64,000 nucleotides of DNA from Paenarthrobacter histidinolovorans (GTDB taxonomy: Bacteria; Actinomycetota; Actinomycetes; Actinomycetales; Micrococcaceae), in the NCBI RefSeq assembly GCF_014647595.1, contig NZ_BMPM01000006.1:229469-293468 (forward strand). Direction: 5' to 3'. The translations under genes were made by a program, and so were the position numbers. A model generated the notes under the pieces. It was not told the origin of the DNA, did not search any database, and saw only the letters and a program-made list of their open reading frames with translations. Of the stretch, positions 25,131 through 34,342 are shown piece after piece (positions within the stretch are counted from its first letter, which is position 1; every line of letters begins with the position of its first letter).

Positions 25131-25188
25131 GACACGCAAATGGGCTGGGGACTCCCGAATTCGGGTGTCCTCAGCCCATTTGCGTGTC
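25131..25188. terminator. Long bidirectional terminator hairpin
   Basis: 22-bp arms (25131-25152 and 25167-25188, one mismatch) starting GACACGCAAATGGGC, closed by a loop that is itself the palindrome CCCGAATTCGGG. ATTTTT follows on the plus strand. It sits between the convergent SSI-like and subtilase genes. Confidence 0.85.
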
Positions 25189-25198
25189 CCGCAGATTT

Positions 25199-28100
25199 TT
25201 AGCCGGCGTTATTGCTCTGTGTCGGCTCGTCAGCGCGGATCTTGCCCCGCGGTTTCTTGTCCTTCTTGTCCTTCTTGGGGTCTTCCTCGTCCGGGACCAC
25301 TACGGTTCCGCCCGGGTTGATCAGAACGGTGACGAAGCTGGGCTCGCTGGTTCCGGCGAAGGTCAGGCGGCCAATGTAGGAGCCGGGCTCCAGGTTCTTC
25401 CAGTTCAGCGAAATCTGGCCCGTCTTGCCGTTGGCGAGTCGGATCGGATTCGGCGTCACGGTGGCGTTGCCCTGGTTGGCTCCCAGCACTGCAGCATCAA
25501 CGGTTGCCTTGGTGGGCTGGTTGTTGGGGCTGGCGTAGAGGTTGGCGAAGACATAGTAATCGCCGGGCGCCGGGTTGGGAACGGACAGGGTTTCGCTGGC
25601 GGATGCCGTTGCGGCCGGCAACTGCTGACCGGACGGCGTCAGGACCAGCATGTCGAAGTCCGCGGCCTCGTTGGAGGAGATCACCGAGAACTTGGCCAAC
25701 GCGCTGCCCGCACCAACGGTCACCTTCTTCACGAAGTTGGATGCGTTGGTTTCGCCGGCAAACGGGCCGGGAACCAGCTCGATGGCCGAGGAATCAGCCT
25801 TGGACAAGCCATCAATGGTCACACCCACCGGCAGGTTGGTGCCGGAGGTGATGTTGATGGTGCCTGAGCCGTTGGGACCGGTGCCCGTGAACGCCAGGGC
25901 CTTGTCCGCGATGACGGACTGCGGCCGGACTGCGATGGGCGAGGTGACGGTCTTGTTGGCACCCTGCCAATTCAGCGAGCCCATGGCGAACTTGCCCAGT
26001 TCAGCGTTCTTGTTTTCGAACTGGACCTTGAAGGTCTTCTTCTCGCCGGGAGCACCGAAGGTCAGCACTGACGGCGTCACCTTGACGTTGACACCCGGAA
26101 CATCCACGGACGCCCGGTAAGTACCCGGAGTCAGTGCCGTGAGGGTACGTGTGACCTCGATCTTGCCGGCCAGGTTGCCGAGTGCGAACGAAGGAACGTT
26201 CATGTCGCGCGCGGCCGTGGTGCCGAGCCCTTCCATGCCCAGGTCCATTCCGGTGCCCTGGATGAACTTGAGGTAGTCCTCAGTGGTGGCGTCGTACACC
26301 AGGCCCGGGTTGAGGACCTTTGCGGGGTCAACCTGTCCGGCACCAGTAGCGAAGACGTCCTTGTTGACGGCGCCGTTTGCCAGCTTGACCGGACCTGCGG
26401 TGGTCATCATGGCGGACTTCACGGTGGCCGGGGACCACTGCGGGTTCTTGCCCAGGATCAGTGCGCCGAAGCCGGCCACGTGCGGTGAAGCCATGGAGGT
26501 TCCGGACAGGAAGCCGAAGTTATCCCCTCCGGTTCCGATCGGAGAAACACCGGCGAGGATGGCCACGCCGGGAGCGGAAACATCCGGCTTCAACAGGTCA
26601 GAGTCAGTTGCCAGCAGCGGTCCACGGGAGGAGAATCCGGCGATCTGCGGCTGCGCTTCTGCGGGCAGTCCAGTGGTGTCGCGGTTGATCAGGGACACGG
26701 TGATGGCCGGGTTGGCCGTGACCTTGTCCTTGATGGTCTGCGTTGCAGGCGGGTTCACGTGAACTGTGGGGATGACGTGCTTATCGGTGTCCAAGGAGGA
26801 ATCAGTGAGATTCACCAGGATCATGCCCACACCACCGCCACGCAGGACCTCGGCGCTCTTGGCAGTGCGGTCAACCACGCCACGGTCACAGACAACCACC
26901 TTGCCGGCAACCTTGGCCGGGTCCAGGGACCCGGGAGCGCACAGCGCTGCGTTACCTGAACCGCTTGCGGCATTGGTGGACAGCACGACGCCGGCCCCGC
27001 GAACCTCCCGGTTCATGATGCTCGCTCCGCGGAATTTGCTGCCATCGGAGAATTCAACGGTGCCCTGAAGTTCCTGGGAGAACGATGTGGCAGCCACGGT
27101 GGTCAACCAGGGGGCTCCGTGGTTGACGGTGCTGGCCGTCGGCCCGGAGTTGCCGGCCGAGGTGGCCACGAAGATACCTGCGGAGGCTGCGGACAGGAAC
27201 GCCAGCGACACGGGGTCGGTGGTGGAAGTGGTGGAACCGGAGATGGAGTAGTTCAGCACGTCCACGCCGTCCAGGATGGCCTGCTCGATCGCGTCCACCG
27301 AAGCGGAGCCGTAGCAACCACCCGTGGCAGGATCAGTGTCTTCCCAGCAGACCTTGTAGATGGAGAGCTTGGCGGCTGGCGCGATGCCACTGGTGGTTCC
27401 GAAGCTCCGGCCGTCCACCACGGCGTCAACATTGCCGTTGCCTGCTGCCGTGCTGGCGGTGTGGGTTCCGTGGCTGTCCACGTCCACGGGTGAAATGACT
27501 TCTTCTGGTGCACGGTTTTCCGGGGGAACTGTTTCGAGGAAGGCATCTGCGAAGTAGTGGGTGCTGAGGACCTTGGAGTTGCAGGCGCTGCCGTCGTAGT
27601 CTGCGCCCGTAGCGGTACCCGGCTGGCATTCACCCACGAAAGTATCGCCGTCGGCCTTAAGCATGGCGATCTTGCCGTCAGCGGTGCGGTAGGGAACGCC
27701 CACCTGGGGGTTTCCCACCAGCGGACCTACGGGCTCGCCGGCGAAGTACGGGTTTGAGGGTGTGTAGCCGGTGTCGATGACGCCAACAACGGTGCCCTTG
27801 CCGGCGTTCTCCTGGCCACCGTACTGGGTTGCCCACGTACCGTTGGGGCCACTGAGCTTCAGGAAATCGGTGGTGGAGTAGTCCGGCGCGTACTGGGTGT
27901 CCGGGGCGACCATCAGGACTTTGGGGTCCTTGGCAAGGTTGACTGCCTGGTCCGCCGTGAGGTTGGCGCTGAAGCCGTTGACGGCCGTGGTGAACTCGCG
28001 CTTGATCGTGACGTTTTCCTGCCGGGCAACTTCCTGCTGCTTCTGCTGCAGGTGTTCCTGGTATTCCTTCACCTCGGCGCTGTCGGCGTCGAGCTTCTTG

Positions 28101-28375
28101 CCTTCCTCGGGTTTGGTGGGCGCGAGGCCCGCCGTGCCGCCGTCGTACGTTGCCGCAGGTTTTTCGGCAAGGACCACCATGTAGCGGCCGTCCTTATAGG
28201 AACCGGGGTCAAGGTTCTTCTTGGCCACGCCTGCAACATTTCCGGGCGCCTCCGGGGCGGGGGCGGCCTGGGCCGGCATCGCCATGGACGAGAGCAGCAA
28301 CGGCAGACCGACGGCGAGCACCGCGGCCTTCCGGAGTCCCCCGCTTCTGACGAAGCTCTTTCCTTGTGATTTCAC
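25199..28375 (-). CDS. Secreted S8 family subtilisin-like serine protease with PA domain
   Basis: A very large exported protease, about 1058 residues. The start at GTG 28375 is preferred because AAAGG lies 11 nt upstream; GTG 28387 in frame is too close to it. Numbering from 28387, the signal peptide ends AQA (41) and an I9-type propeptide covers about 65-165. The catalytic triad is Asp205 (VVGVIDTGY), His306 (DSHGTHT) and Ser631 (GTSMASPHVAG), with oxyanion Asn413. A PA domain is inserted between His and Ser (about 440-570). Fn3-like and PPC-like beta domains follow (about 740-1030), and the tail is Lys/Asp-rich. Role: extracellular protein breakdown. SSI-like genes lie convergently downstream. 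Confidence 0.93.
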   Translation of the reverse strand: MKSQGKSFVRSGGLRKAAVLAVGLPLLLSSMAMPAQAAPAPEAPGNVAGVAKKNLDPGSYKDGRYMVVLAEKPAATYDGGTAGLAPTKPEEGKKLDADSAEVKEYQEHLQQKQQEVARQENVTIKREFTTAVNGFSANLTADQAVNLAKDPKVLMVAPDTQYAPDYSTTDFLKLSGPNGTWATQYGGQENAGKGTVVGVIDTGYTPSNPYFAGEPVGPLVGNPQVGVPYRTADGKIAMLKADGDTFVGECQPGTATGADYDGSACNSKVLSTHYFADAFLETVPPENRAPEEVISPVDVDSHGTHTASTAAGNGNVDAVVDGRSFGTTSGIAPAAKLSIYKVCWEDTDPATGGCYGSASVDAIEQAILDGVDVLNYSISGSTTSTTDPVSLAFLSAASAGIFVATSAGNSGPTASTVNHGAPWLTTVAATSFSQELQGTVEFSDGSKFRGASIMNREVRGAGVVLSTNAASGSGNAALCAPGSLDPAKVAGKVVVCDRGVVDRTAKSAEVLRGGGVGMILVNLTDSSLDTDKHVIPTVHVNPPATQTIKDKVTANPAITVSLINRDTTGLPAEAQPQIAGFSSRGPLLATDSDLLKPDVSAPGVAILAGVSPIGTGGDNFGFLSGTSMASPHVAGFGALILGKNPQWSPATVKSAMMTTAGPVKLANGAVNKDVFATGAGQVDPAKVLNPGLVYDATTEDYLKFIQGTGMDLGMEGLGTTAARDMNVPSFALGNLAGKIEVTRTLTALTPGTYRASVDVPGVNVKVTPSVLTFGAPGEKKTFKVQFENKNAELGKFAMGSLNWQGANKTVTSPIAVRPQSVIADKALAFTGTGPNGSGTINITSGTNLPVGVTIDGLSKADSSAIELVPGPFAGETNASNFVKKVTVGAGSALAKFSVISSNEAADFDMLVLTPSGQQLPAATASASETLSVPNPAPGDYYVFANLYASPNNQPTKATVDAAVLGANQGNATVTPNPIRLANGKTGQISLNWKNLEPGSYIGRLTFAGTSEPSFVTVLINPGGTVVVPDEEDPKKDKKDKKPRGKIRADEPTQSNNAG

Positions 28376-28425
28376 GAGTGGTTGCACCTTTCACTGAGGG
28401 AGGCCCGGGCTCCATCGCCAAGGCC

Positions 28426-28468
28426 TGTCAAATATCAGTTGGTTGAACCTTTGACAGTTCTTGTCAAA
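28426..28468. promoter_or_regulatory. Three alternating TGTCAAA half-sites upstream of subtilase
   Basis: TGTCAAA (28426-28432), TTTGACA (28450-28456) and TGTCAAA (28462-28468) lie 50-95 nt before the protease start. The last two form a hairpin-like palindrome with a 5-nt spacer. Candidate operator for nutrient control of the protease. Confidence 0.5.
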
Positions 28469-28582
28469 ACCGCGCAACCAGCCGAGTCATAGAGTATCTA
28501 GTGAGAGCCGAATATGACATACAGCACATTCCAGGAAATTTGTCTTGTCACAGCAGGGGTGATTCGTCATCCAACGACAAAC

Positions 28583-28612
28583 AACGGACCGCAGGAATGT
28601 CCTGCAGCCCGT
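28583..28612 (-). terminator. Probable sialidase terminator
   Basis: AACGG...GCAGGA-ATG-TCCTGC...CCGTT stem just downstream of the sialidase stop. The stem is moderate and no strong T-run follows. Confidence 0.45.
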
Positions 28613-28634
28613 TGCCTGTCAGTGCCGCGAAGCG

Positions 28635-31577
28635 TCAGCCCTTGGGCGTCACCTGAAGCCGATCAAACGAGACCTGGCGGCCCGCATTGTCCAGGACAAC
28701 AACGTCATCACGGCCGTTCTTGACGTCAGAGGGAAGGATGAACTCCAGCGTGTTGTCCGTCGTCGGGAAGATCCAGCCCAGGCGGTACCCGGTCTTGTTC
28801 AAGTACACGTAGTACCAGTTGCCGTAGTCGAGGCCCCTCAGCACAACCTTCTGACCGGTCCGGTACTTGTCAGCGGTGCCCAGGTCAGTAGGCGGCGTGC
28901 CCAGAACCTGCCGGGCTATTCCGGGCTCCGAGGCGGGCCGGGCCGGCTGAACCGTCAGTGCCAGGGAGCCGCCTTCCACGGCCGCGGAGGTTTCCAGGGA
29001 ACCGTTGCGGGCCGTCACCTTGAACGTAACCGCGCCCAGACTGCCGGCAGCGACATCCTCGGCCGTCAATATATGTTCGCGGGTGGCGCTCACAGTATCC
29101 CCCGCGGCGAGCGAGGCTGCGGAGATGCCGGCGCCGGGGGCCTCCAGGCCGCTCACTGCAACGTTCCCGGCGTTGCCCACGGTGTAGCTGTAGGTCACGG
29201 GATCGCCGACGCTGGCGAAACGGTTGCCGTCAGCGTCCCGCCATTGCGCCGACACCGTCCCCTCGAGCTTGGGATCGCGGACTTTCAGGTCCACTTCGCC
29301 GCCGTTTACCGTGATGGTCTTGGTGCTCTGGCCGGCCGCGCTGACCTCCCAGTTGGTCGCCGGAACAAAGAAGCCCTGCCCGGCTTCCTCGGCGGTCACC
29401 GTGTGCCGCGGGGTGGTGCACTGGTAGCTCTGACCCGCAGGCAGCACGCTGTAGCGGCAGTTGCCCGGACCTTCCGGAAGAAAGGGGCTGAAGTTGCCGG
29501 CCGTCGGCACTATTTTCTCCACCAGCGGGCTCGTGTTCTTGACCGTGAAGGTGTACGGGACCAGCTCACCGGCAGCGTACGGCTGGGTAGAGAGATCACG
29601 CCCGACGTCGGCACGCGCCCCGCTGATGTCGGCCGTCAGCAGCCCGTCGCGCAAAGCGACCGCAGCGCCGGTGAACGGCACCGTTGTGGTGAGCGACGGC
29701 GTCGTACTGGCAGTGATGCTGAAGCTCGCCTCCGGCACGAAGTAGCCGCGCTGGATGTCGGCAGCCGTGATCACGTGCTTGGCCGTGGTGCAGTTGTAGC
29801 TGGCGCCTGCGGCCAGGTTGTTGAACCGGCAATTGGGGGCCGACGGCGGCAGGAACCCGGAGTCGAACGTCCCGGAGACCGGTACTGCATTGGCCGTGAC
29901 ATTGGCGGTGCTCTTGACGTTGAGTGAGTAGCTGAGGACGTCGCCCACCTGGTACGGGCTGGCTACGACGTCGCGGGCGGGTGCCGTTCCGGTGATGGTC
30001 AGGCCCACCTGCGGGGCCACCGGCACGGTGGCGGTGAAGGTGAACTGCGAAACCCGGCCATCCGTCGTCGTGAATGCTGCGTTGAGGTTCTGCGGACCGC
30101 TGGCGTTGGCCGGGGCGGTCAGGGCTACGTTGACGGTCACCGAAGCGCCGGGGGCGACGTCGGGAACCGGCACCGTGGTGGCCGACCAGCCGCTGGGTGT
30201 GTAAACAGTGGCCGTGGCGCCGGACAGCGCGCTGGCTTCCTGGTTGGTGACGGTCACGGGAACCTGCTGGGTGGCGCCCGGCGCGGTGGTGACAGCGGGA
30301 ACCGCCAGGGGTGCGCATACGTAGTTCAGCCACGCGTCGTCGAACTTCGCGAACGGCATGTTGTCCGTGTAGTTGCCCTCGTAGAGCACGCCGAACTTGC
30401 CGTCCTCCAGGCGGGTGACGGTGGAGTAGGCAGAGAAGCCGGAACGGATGGTGCGCACGCCCGGCCAGGTGGCGCCGTCGTCGCAGGAGACACGTGCCGA
30501 GACGTTTTCGCGGCCGGTCTTGGAGTTGGCGTTGGTGAAGATGAGCTTCTTCGCGTCAGCTGAGCCCTGTGCCGCGTTGGGGAACATGCGCGCAATGGCA
30601 CCGTTGTTGGCGGGATCCGGGAGCTCGGTGTCCTGCGTGACCGGACCGTAGGTAGCGCCGCCGTCGGTGGAAATGGCAACTTTGCGGTAGCCCTGGTTGG
30701 CGTTGTCCCTGGAGTTCAGGAGCACCCGGCCGTCGGAAAGCTCAACGGTCTTGTTCTCGTCCATCCGGTCACCGACGTTGGCGCCCTTCTTCCAGGTCAC
30801 TCCGTGGTCATCGGAGTAGACGGAGTACGCCTGGATCTTGTTGGTTCCGTCTGCCTGGCGGATGTCCCCGGCGTACTGCTGGATGAGCCGGCCTTTGTAC
30901 TGGCCGTATTTGAGCTGGATGCCTTCGCCGGAGGAGGCGAAGTTGGAGCGGACGTCACCGGCCATGGGGTTGGTTTTGCTGGTTCCGGGCTTGGTGACGT
31001 TGGTGATGAGCCGTGGCTGGCTCCAGCTGATCCCGCCATCAGAGGACTCGATGACAGCTGAGGAGATCACGGACCTGTCGGCGTCGTCGTTGCCGAACTG
31101 GCTGCCGCCAAAACCCTGGTCCTTGGAATAGACGAAGAAGGCGAAGACCTTGCCGGCTTCTGAATCGTAGATGTAGGAGGGGTCGCTGTAGCCGTATTTG
31201 GGACCGCTGGCGTCGCCCTCGTGGCCCGCGGCGATGACCTGCACCGGCCCCCAGGTCTGGCCGCCATCGGTGCTGCGGCGCTGCACGATCGAGTTGGGGT
31301 TGGGAGCATCCGCGGCTGAACCGGGACGGCCATCCCACGCAGCGAGGACCACGTTGTTGCCCAGGTACGTCAGCGCGGGAATGCGGTAGAAGAAGTTGGC
31401 GGCCGTGCGGTCGCCGCCGATGTTGGCCTCGGTAAAGACGCCCGGCGCTGCCGCGGGGTTGTTGGGTGGGATGGGGGCAGCGGTGGCTGGAAAAGCGGGC
31501 CCGGCCAGGAGGCCCAGGCTCAGGGCGCCGGCAGCTGCGATGCGGGCGAGCGATGGTGCGGGGGGTATGGATTTCAA
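28635..31577 (-). CDS. Secreted exo-alpha-sialidase (GH33) with C-terminal beta domains
   Basis: A 980-residue exported enzyme that releases terminal sialic acids. TTG start at 31577 with AGGA about 10 nt upstream; the signal peptide ends near ATA (33). The six-bladed propeller (about 45-405) has the YRIPAL arginine motif and at least four Asp boxes (STDGGQTW, SSDGGISW, SDDHGVTW, STDGGATY). A NEW3-type beta domain follows (about 425-520), then about three repeats of a DUF11/DUF7507-like beta domain, each with GNCRYSVL or PNCRFNNL and a CTT(A/P) segment. A C-terminal module of about 90 residues is Trp/Tyr-rich. No sialic acid catabolic genes are adjacent. Confidence 0.92.
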   Translation of the reverse strand: MKSIPPAPSLARIAAAGALSLGLLAGPAFPATAAPIPPNNPAAAPGVFTEANIGGDRTAANFFYRIPALTYLGNNVVLAAWDGRPGSAADAPNPNSIVQRRSTDGGQTWGPVQVIAAGHEGDASGPKYGYSDPSYIYDSEAGKVFAFFVYSKDQGFGGSQFGNDDADRSVISSAVIESSDGGISWSQPRLITNVTKPGTSKTNPMAGDVRSNFASSGEGIQLKYGQYKGRLIQQYAGDIRQADGTNKIQAYSVYSDDHGVTWKKGANVGDRMDENKTVELSDGRVLLNSRDNANQGYRKVAISTDGGATYGPVTQDTELPDPANNGAIARMFPNAAQGSADAKKLIFTNANSKTGRENVSARVSCDDGATWPGVRTIRSGFSAYSTVTRLEDGKFGVLYEGNYTDNMPFAKFDDAWLNYVCAPLAVPAVTTAPGATQQVPVTVTNQEASALSGATATVYTPSGWSATTVPVPDVAPGASVTVNVALTAPANASGPQNLNAAFTTTDGRVSQFTFTATVPVAPQVGLTITGTAPARDVVASPYQVGDVLSYSLNVKSTANVTANAVPVSGTFDSGFLPPSAPNCRFNNLAAGASYNCTTAKHVITAADIQRGYFVPEASFSITASTTPSLTTTVPFTGAAVALRDGLLTADISGARADVGRDLSTQPYAAGELVPYTFTVKNTSPLVEKIVPTAGNFSPFLPEGPGNCRYSVLPAGQSYQCTTPRHTVTAEEAGQGFFVPATNWEVSAAGQSTKTITVNGGEVDLKVRDPKLEGTVSAQWRDADGNRFASVGDPVTYSYTVGNAGNVAVSGLEAPGAGISAASLAAGDTVSATREHILTAEDVAAGSLGAVTFKVTARNGSLETSAAVEGGSLALTVQPARPASEPGIARQVLGTPPTDLGTADKYRTGQKVVLRGLDYGNWYYVYLNKTGYRLGWIFPTTDNTLEFILPSDVKNGRDDVVVLDNAGRQVSFDRLQVTPKG

Positions 31578-31814
31578 ATCCAGTGTCCTTTCGAATCGGC
31601 TCCGGGTTGGCGGTTCACGCCCACGTTTGGCACAGGGATTGGGGTGAAAGCTAACTCGTGGTGGTCGTTCGTGTTACGTGCTACGTCGAACGTCCTACAA
31701 CCATAGGGTGTTGGGCGTCACATTTCCAGGGATGAAGCCGAAGAAGATACCCGCCGGGATAACGCGGTAGCCTCGAGTGCAAACTGCCCGACGCCCGCGA
31801 ACCTTGGAGTTGCC

Positions 31815-32762
31815 GTGAAAATCCTCGTCCCCAACACCATCGAGCTGGACCTCACGGACCTCGCCTCGTCCGGAGACGAGATCGTGGTCTACGAAGTGGA
31901 CAAAGCGATCCCCGGCGAGCACCGCGACGCAGAGGTCCTGGTGGTCTGGCGCAACACCTCGGACAACCTTTCTGACGCCGCCCGCGCCATGCCCGGCCTC
32001 AGGCTCGTCCAGACTCTCGCAGCCGGTCCGGACTCCGTACTCGCCGCGGGATTCGCGGACACCGTAGCCATCACGTCCGGTCGCTCACTCCACGACGGCC
32101 CCGTAGCCGAACACGCCCTGGCGCTGATCCTGGCCGCCGTGCGCCGCCTCGATGTCCTCATGGAATCCCAAAAATCCGGCACGTGGAACCAGCCCTACAA
32201 CGCCGAGCAGTCCAACCCCGCCACCGAACAGCTCTACACGCTCGACGGCGCCAAGGTCACCATCTGGGGGTTCGGCTCCATCGCTGGGCGGCTCGCTCCC
32301 CTGCTGGCCGCGCTGGGTGCGGAGGTCACCGGCGTCGCAAGTTCCAAAGGCGAGCGCTATGGCTTCCCGGTGGTGGCCGCGGACGGGTTCCCGGAGGTCC
32401 TGCGCTCCACGGACGTGCTGATCTCGATACTGCCCGCAACACCGGAAACCACCGACGCCCTGAACGACGAGGTCCTGCGTCAGCTGCCGGCGAGTGCGGT
32501 GTTCGTCAACGTGGGCCGGGGTGCCACAGTGGATGAGGGCGCGCTGCTGGGCGCCTTGCGGGAGGGTCGCCTGCGCGCAGCCGCGCTGGATGTGACCAGG
32601 ATTGAGCCGCTCCCGGCCGATTCGGAATTGTGGTCGGCGCCCAACCTGATCATCACACCGCACGTGGCGGGCAACCGCCCCAAGGGTTCGGCGAAGCTGG
32701 TCCTGGCCAACATCTCAGCCCTCAAGGAGGGCAAGCCACTCACCAACCAAGTGGCTGGCTAG
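31815..32762 (+). CDS. D-isomer-specific 2-hydroxyacid dehydrogenase
   Basis: A 315-residue NAD(P)-dependent enzyme reducing a 2-oxoacid or oxidising a D-2-hydroxyacid. The Rossmann motif is GFGSIAG (about 151-157). The catalytic set is Arg in VNVGRGATVDE, Glu in RIEPLPADS and His in ITPHVAG. GTG start with GGAG 6 nt upstream. It is short at the N-terminus compared with phosphoglycerate dehydrogenase and lacks an ACT domain, so it is not SerA. It stands alone between the divergent sialidase and the manganese catalase. Substrate unknown. Confidence 0.9.
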   Translation: MKILVPNTIELDLTDLASSGDEIVVYEVDKAIPGEHRDAEVLVVWRNTSDNLSDAARAMPGLRLVQTLAAGPDSVLAAGFADTVAITSGRSLHDGPVAEHALALILAAVRRLDVLMESQKSGTWNQPYNAEQSNPATEQLYTLDGAKVTIWGFGSIAGRLAPLLAALGAEVTGVASSKGERYGFPVVAADGFPEVLRSTDVLISILPATPETTDALNDEVLRQLPASAVFVNVGRGATVDEGALLGALREGRLRAAALDVTRIEPLPADSELWSAPNLIITPHVAGNRPKGSAKLVLANISALKEGKPLTNQVAG

Positions 32763-32808
32763 TCCTTTTCACAGGGTCAATTTCCTTAAGGATTTCCTTG
32801 CCTCAAAT

Positions 32809-32824
32809 TAGTAAGCATGCTTAT
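32809..32824 (+). promoter_or_regulatory. 16-nt motif with perfect 12-bp palindrome upstream of manganese catalase
   Basis: TAGTAAGCATGCTTAT; the inner TAAGCATGCTTA (32812-32823) is a perfect palindrome. Near-identical copy at 21853-21868 upstream of the LapA gene. Candidate operator or promoter element of a shared stress response. Confidence 0.55.
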
Positions 32825-32895
32825 GGTAGGGATTCCGGGGTGGCCAGCAGAGGGTTCCCATCCCACGTAGAGCATGAGCCAACGTGAGGAAACAT

Positions 32896-33864
32896 ATGTA
32901 CCTGCACACCCAACTCCTGATCAACGAAATCGCCGCTGACGAGCCGGATCCCGCAGCAGCCAACGCCCTCCAGGAAGGGCTCGGCGGGCAGTTCGGCGAA
33001 ATGCGGACCATGATGCAATACCTGTTCCAAAGCATGAACTTCCGCGGCGATCCCGCATCAAAGCCCTACAAGGACCTCCTCCAGGGCATCGGTACCGAAG
33101 AGATCAGCCACGTGGAACTCATCGGAACAACCATTTCGCAACTCCTTGATGGCTCACCCCGCTATCAGGGCAAGAAGTCCGATCCCGTGGACCAGCCGGG
33201 CGCCGGCGGGGCCACTCCCCTGAAGATCGCGCTGGACACCAGCAACATCCATCACTATCTGGTGGGCGCCCAAGGTGCCCTGCCCGTGGACGCCGCGGGT
33301 AACCCGTGGAGTGGCTCCTATGTCTACAACAGCGGCAACCTGGTGCTGGACCTGCTCTACAACTTGATGCTTGAGTCAACGGGCAGGCTGCAAAAGTGCC
33401 GTATCTACGAAATGACGGAAAACAAGACGGCGCGCTCCACCATCGCGTACCTGATTGTGCGCGACCAAGCCCACGAGAACGCCTACGCAAAGGCCTTGGA
33501 AAGCCTGGGCGTGAACTGGGGCAAGGTCCTCCCGATCCCCAAGACCAACGCCGAGCAGTTCCCGGAAGTGAAGAAGCTCCTGGACAAAGGCCTGCAGAGC
33601 ATTCAATACACCTTCAGCGCTGACAACCTCAGCGAAGCAGGCAAGCTCTACCGTGGGGCGTCGCCGTCCAACGACGGCACCGAACTGAGCACCGAACAAA
33701 TGCCGGACGGATTTCCCATGACCATGTCCCCTGAGCGCAAGGAAGAATTTGCCCCCGGCCTCGATCCGGAACTGCTTGCCTTGATCCAAGCCACGGCCGA
33801 GCAGGAACTCAAGGACGCGGACAGCCCCAAGGAAGCCAAGTCCACGCCGGCCAAGAAGAAGTAG
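32896..33864 (+). CDS. Manganese catalase
   Basis: Converts hydrogen peroxide to water and oxygen with a dimanganese centre; cytoplasmic, about 322 residues. ATG 32896 is chosen because GAGGA lies 6 nt upstream; GTG 32884 in frame would add only MRKH. Metal ligands of the ferritin-like core: Glu35 (GGQFGEM), Glu69 and His72 (GTEEISHVE), and the later Glu/His in VRDQAHENAY. The C-terminal tail is Lys/Pro-rich and ends AKKK. A strong terminator follows. The family protects where haem is scarce or in stationary phase. Confidence 0.95.
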   Translation: MYLHTQLLINEIAADEPDPAAANALQEGLGGQFGEMRTMMQYLFQSMNFRGDPASKPYKDLLQGIGTEEISHVELIGTTISQLLDGSPRYQGKKSDPVDQPGAGGATPLKIALDTSNIHHYLVGAQGALPVDAAGNPWSGSYVYNSGNLVLDLLYNLMLESTGRLQKCRIYEMTENKTARSTIAYLIVRDQAHENAYAKALESLGVNWGKVLPIPKTNAEQFPEVKKLLDKGLQSIQYTFSADNLSEAGKLYRGASPSNDGTELSTEQMPDGFPMTMSPERKEEFAPGLDPELLALIQATAEQELKDADSPKEAKSTPAKKK

Positions 33865-33873
33865 AGAACCACA

Positions 33874-33911
33874 AAAAGGGTCCCCGCCTCAACCGAGACG
33901 GGGACCCTTTT
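33874..33911. terminator. Bidirectional terminator
   Basis: AAAAGGGTCCCCG...CGGGGACCCTTTT stem between convergent manganese catalase and DUF1540 genes, with A/T tracts at both ends. Confidence 0.9.
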
Positions 33912-33926
33912 GCTCGTCGATAAAAA

Positions 33927-34217
33927 TCAGGCGTGTTCGTAGGTCAGGCAATCGGCGGCTTCGCGGCCGGGTCCAACCTTGACGTCGTGGGCCTCGCACA
34001 TGAGGTTGTTGTTGTGGACGCACTCGGACCTCTGGCAGGCGCCGACGTGGGCCAGGACCTTGGGAAGCCCACCCATGGCGTTGGTGTCAATGAACGTTGC
34101 GCAGGAAGCGTGGTCCTGGGTGCCGCCGATGGTGATACCAAAAGCGGTGCAGCCGTCGTGGTTGAATCCGCAGCTGCCAACGCTACAGGCGGATACTTCT
34201 GCAATGTGATCGGTCAT
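33927..34217 (-). CDS. Tandem DUF1540 cysteine-rich protein
   Basis: A 96-residue protein holding two DUF1540 units, each with about four cysteines (CSVGSCGFNHDGCTAFGI...CATF; CQRSECVHNNNLMCEAHDV...CLTY). This indicates two small metal-binding folds, probably zinc. AGGAGG lies 5 nt before the ATG. Soluble and acidic; function unknown. It is convergent with manganese catalase. Confidence 0.85.
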   Translation of the reverse strand: MTDHIAEVSACSVGSCGFNHDGCTAFGITIGGTQDHASCATFIDTNAMGGLPKVLAHVGACQRSECVHNNNLMCEAHDVKVGPGREAADCLTYEHA

Positions 34218-34247
34218 TGGTCCTCCTGGTTATCTTTGTTTTACCAG

Positions 34248-34261
34248 GGGGGTGAACCCCC
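34248..34261. promoter_or_regulatory. Short inverted repeat upstream of DUF1540 gene
   Basis: GGGGGT-GA-ACCCCC about 30 nt ahead of the gene; could be an operator or leader hairpin. Confidence 0.3.
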
Positions 34262-34342
34262 GCGTGTATCTCCAAAATACGCCGGAACCACGCCGTTTAA
34301 CCCCTTTGAATAGCGCATTTGTACGTGCGCTATTGTCTGCCC

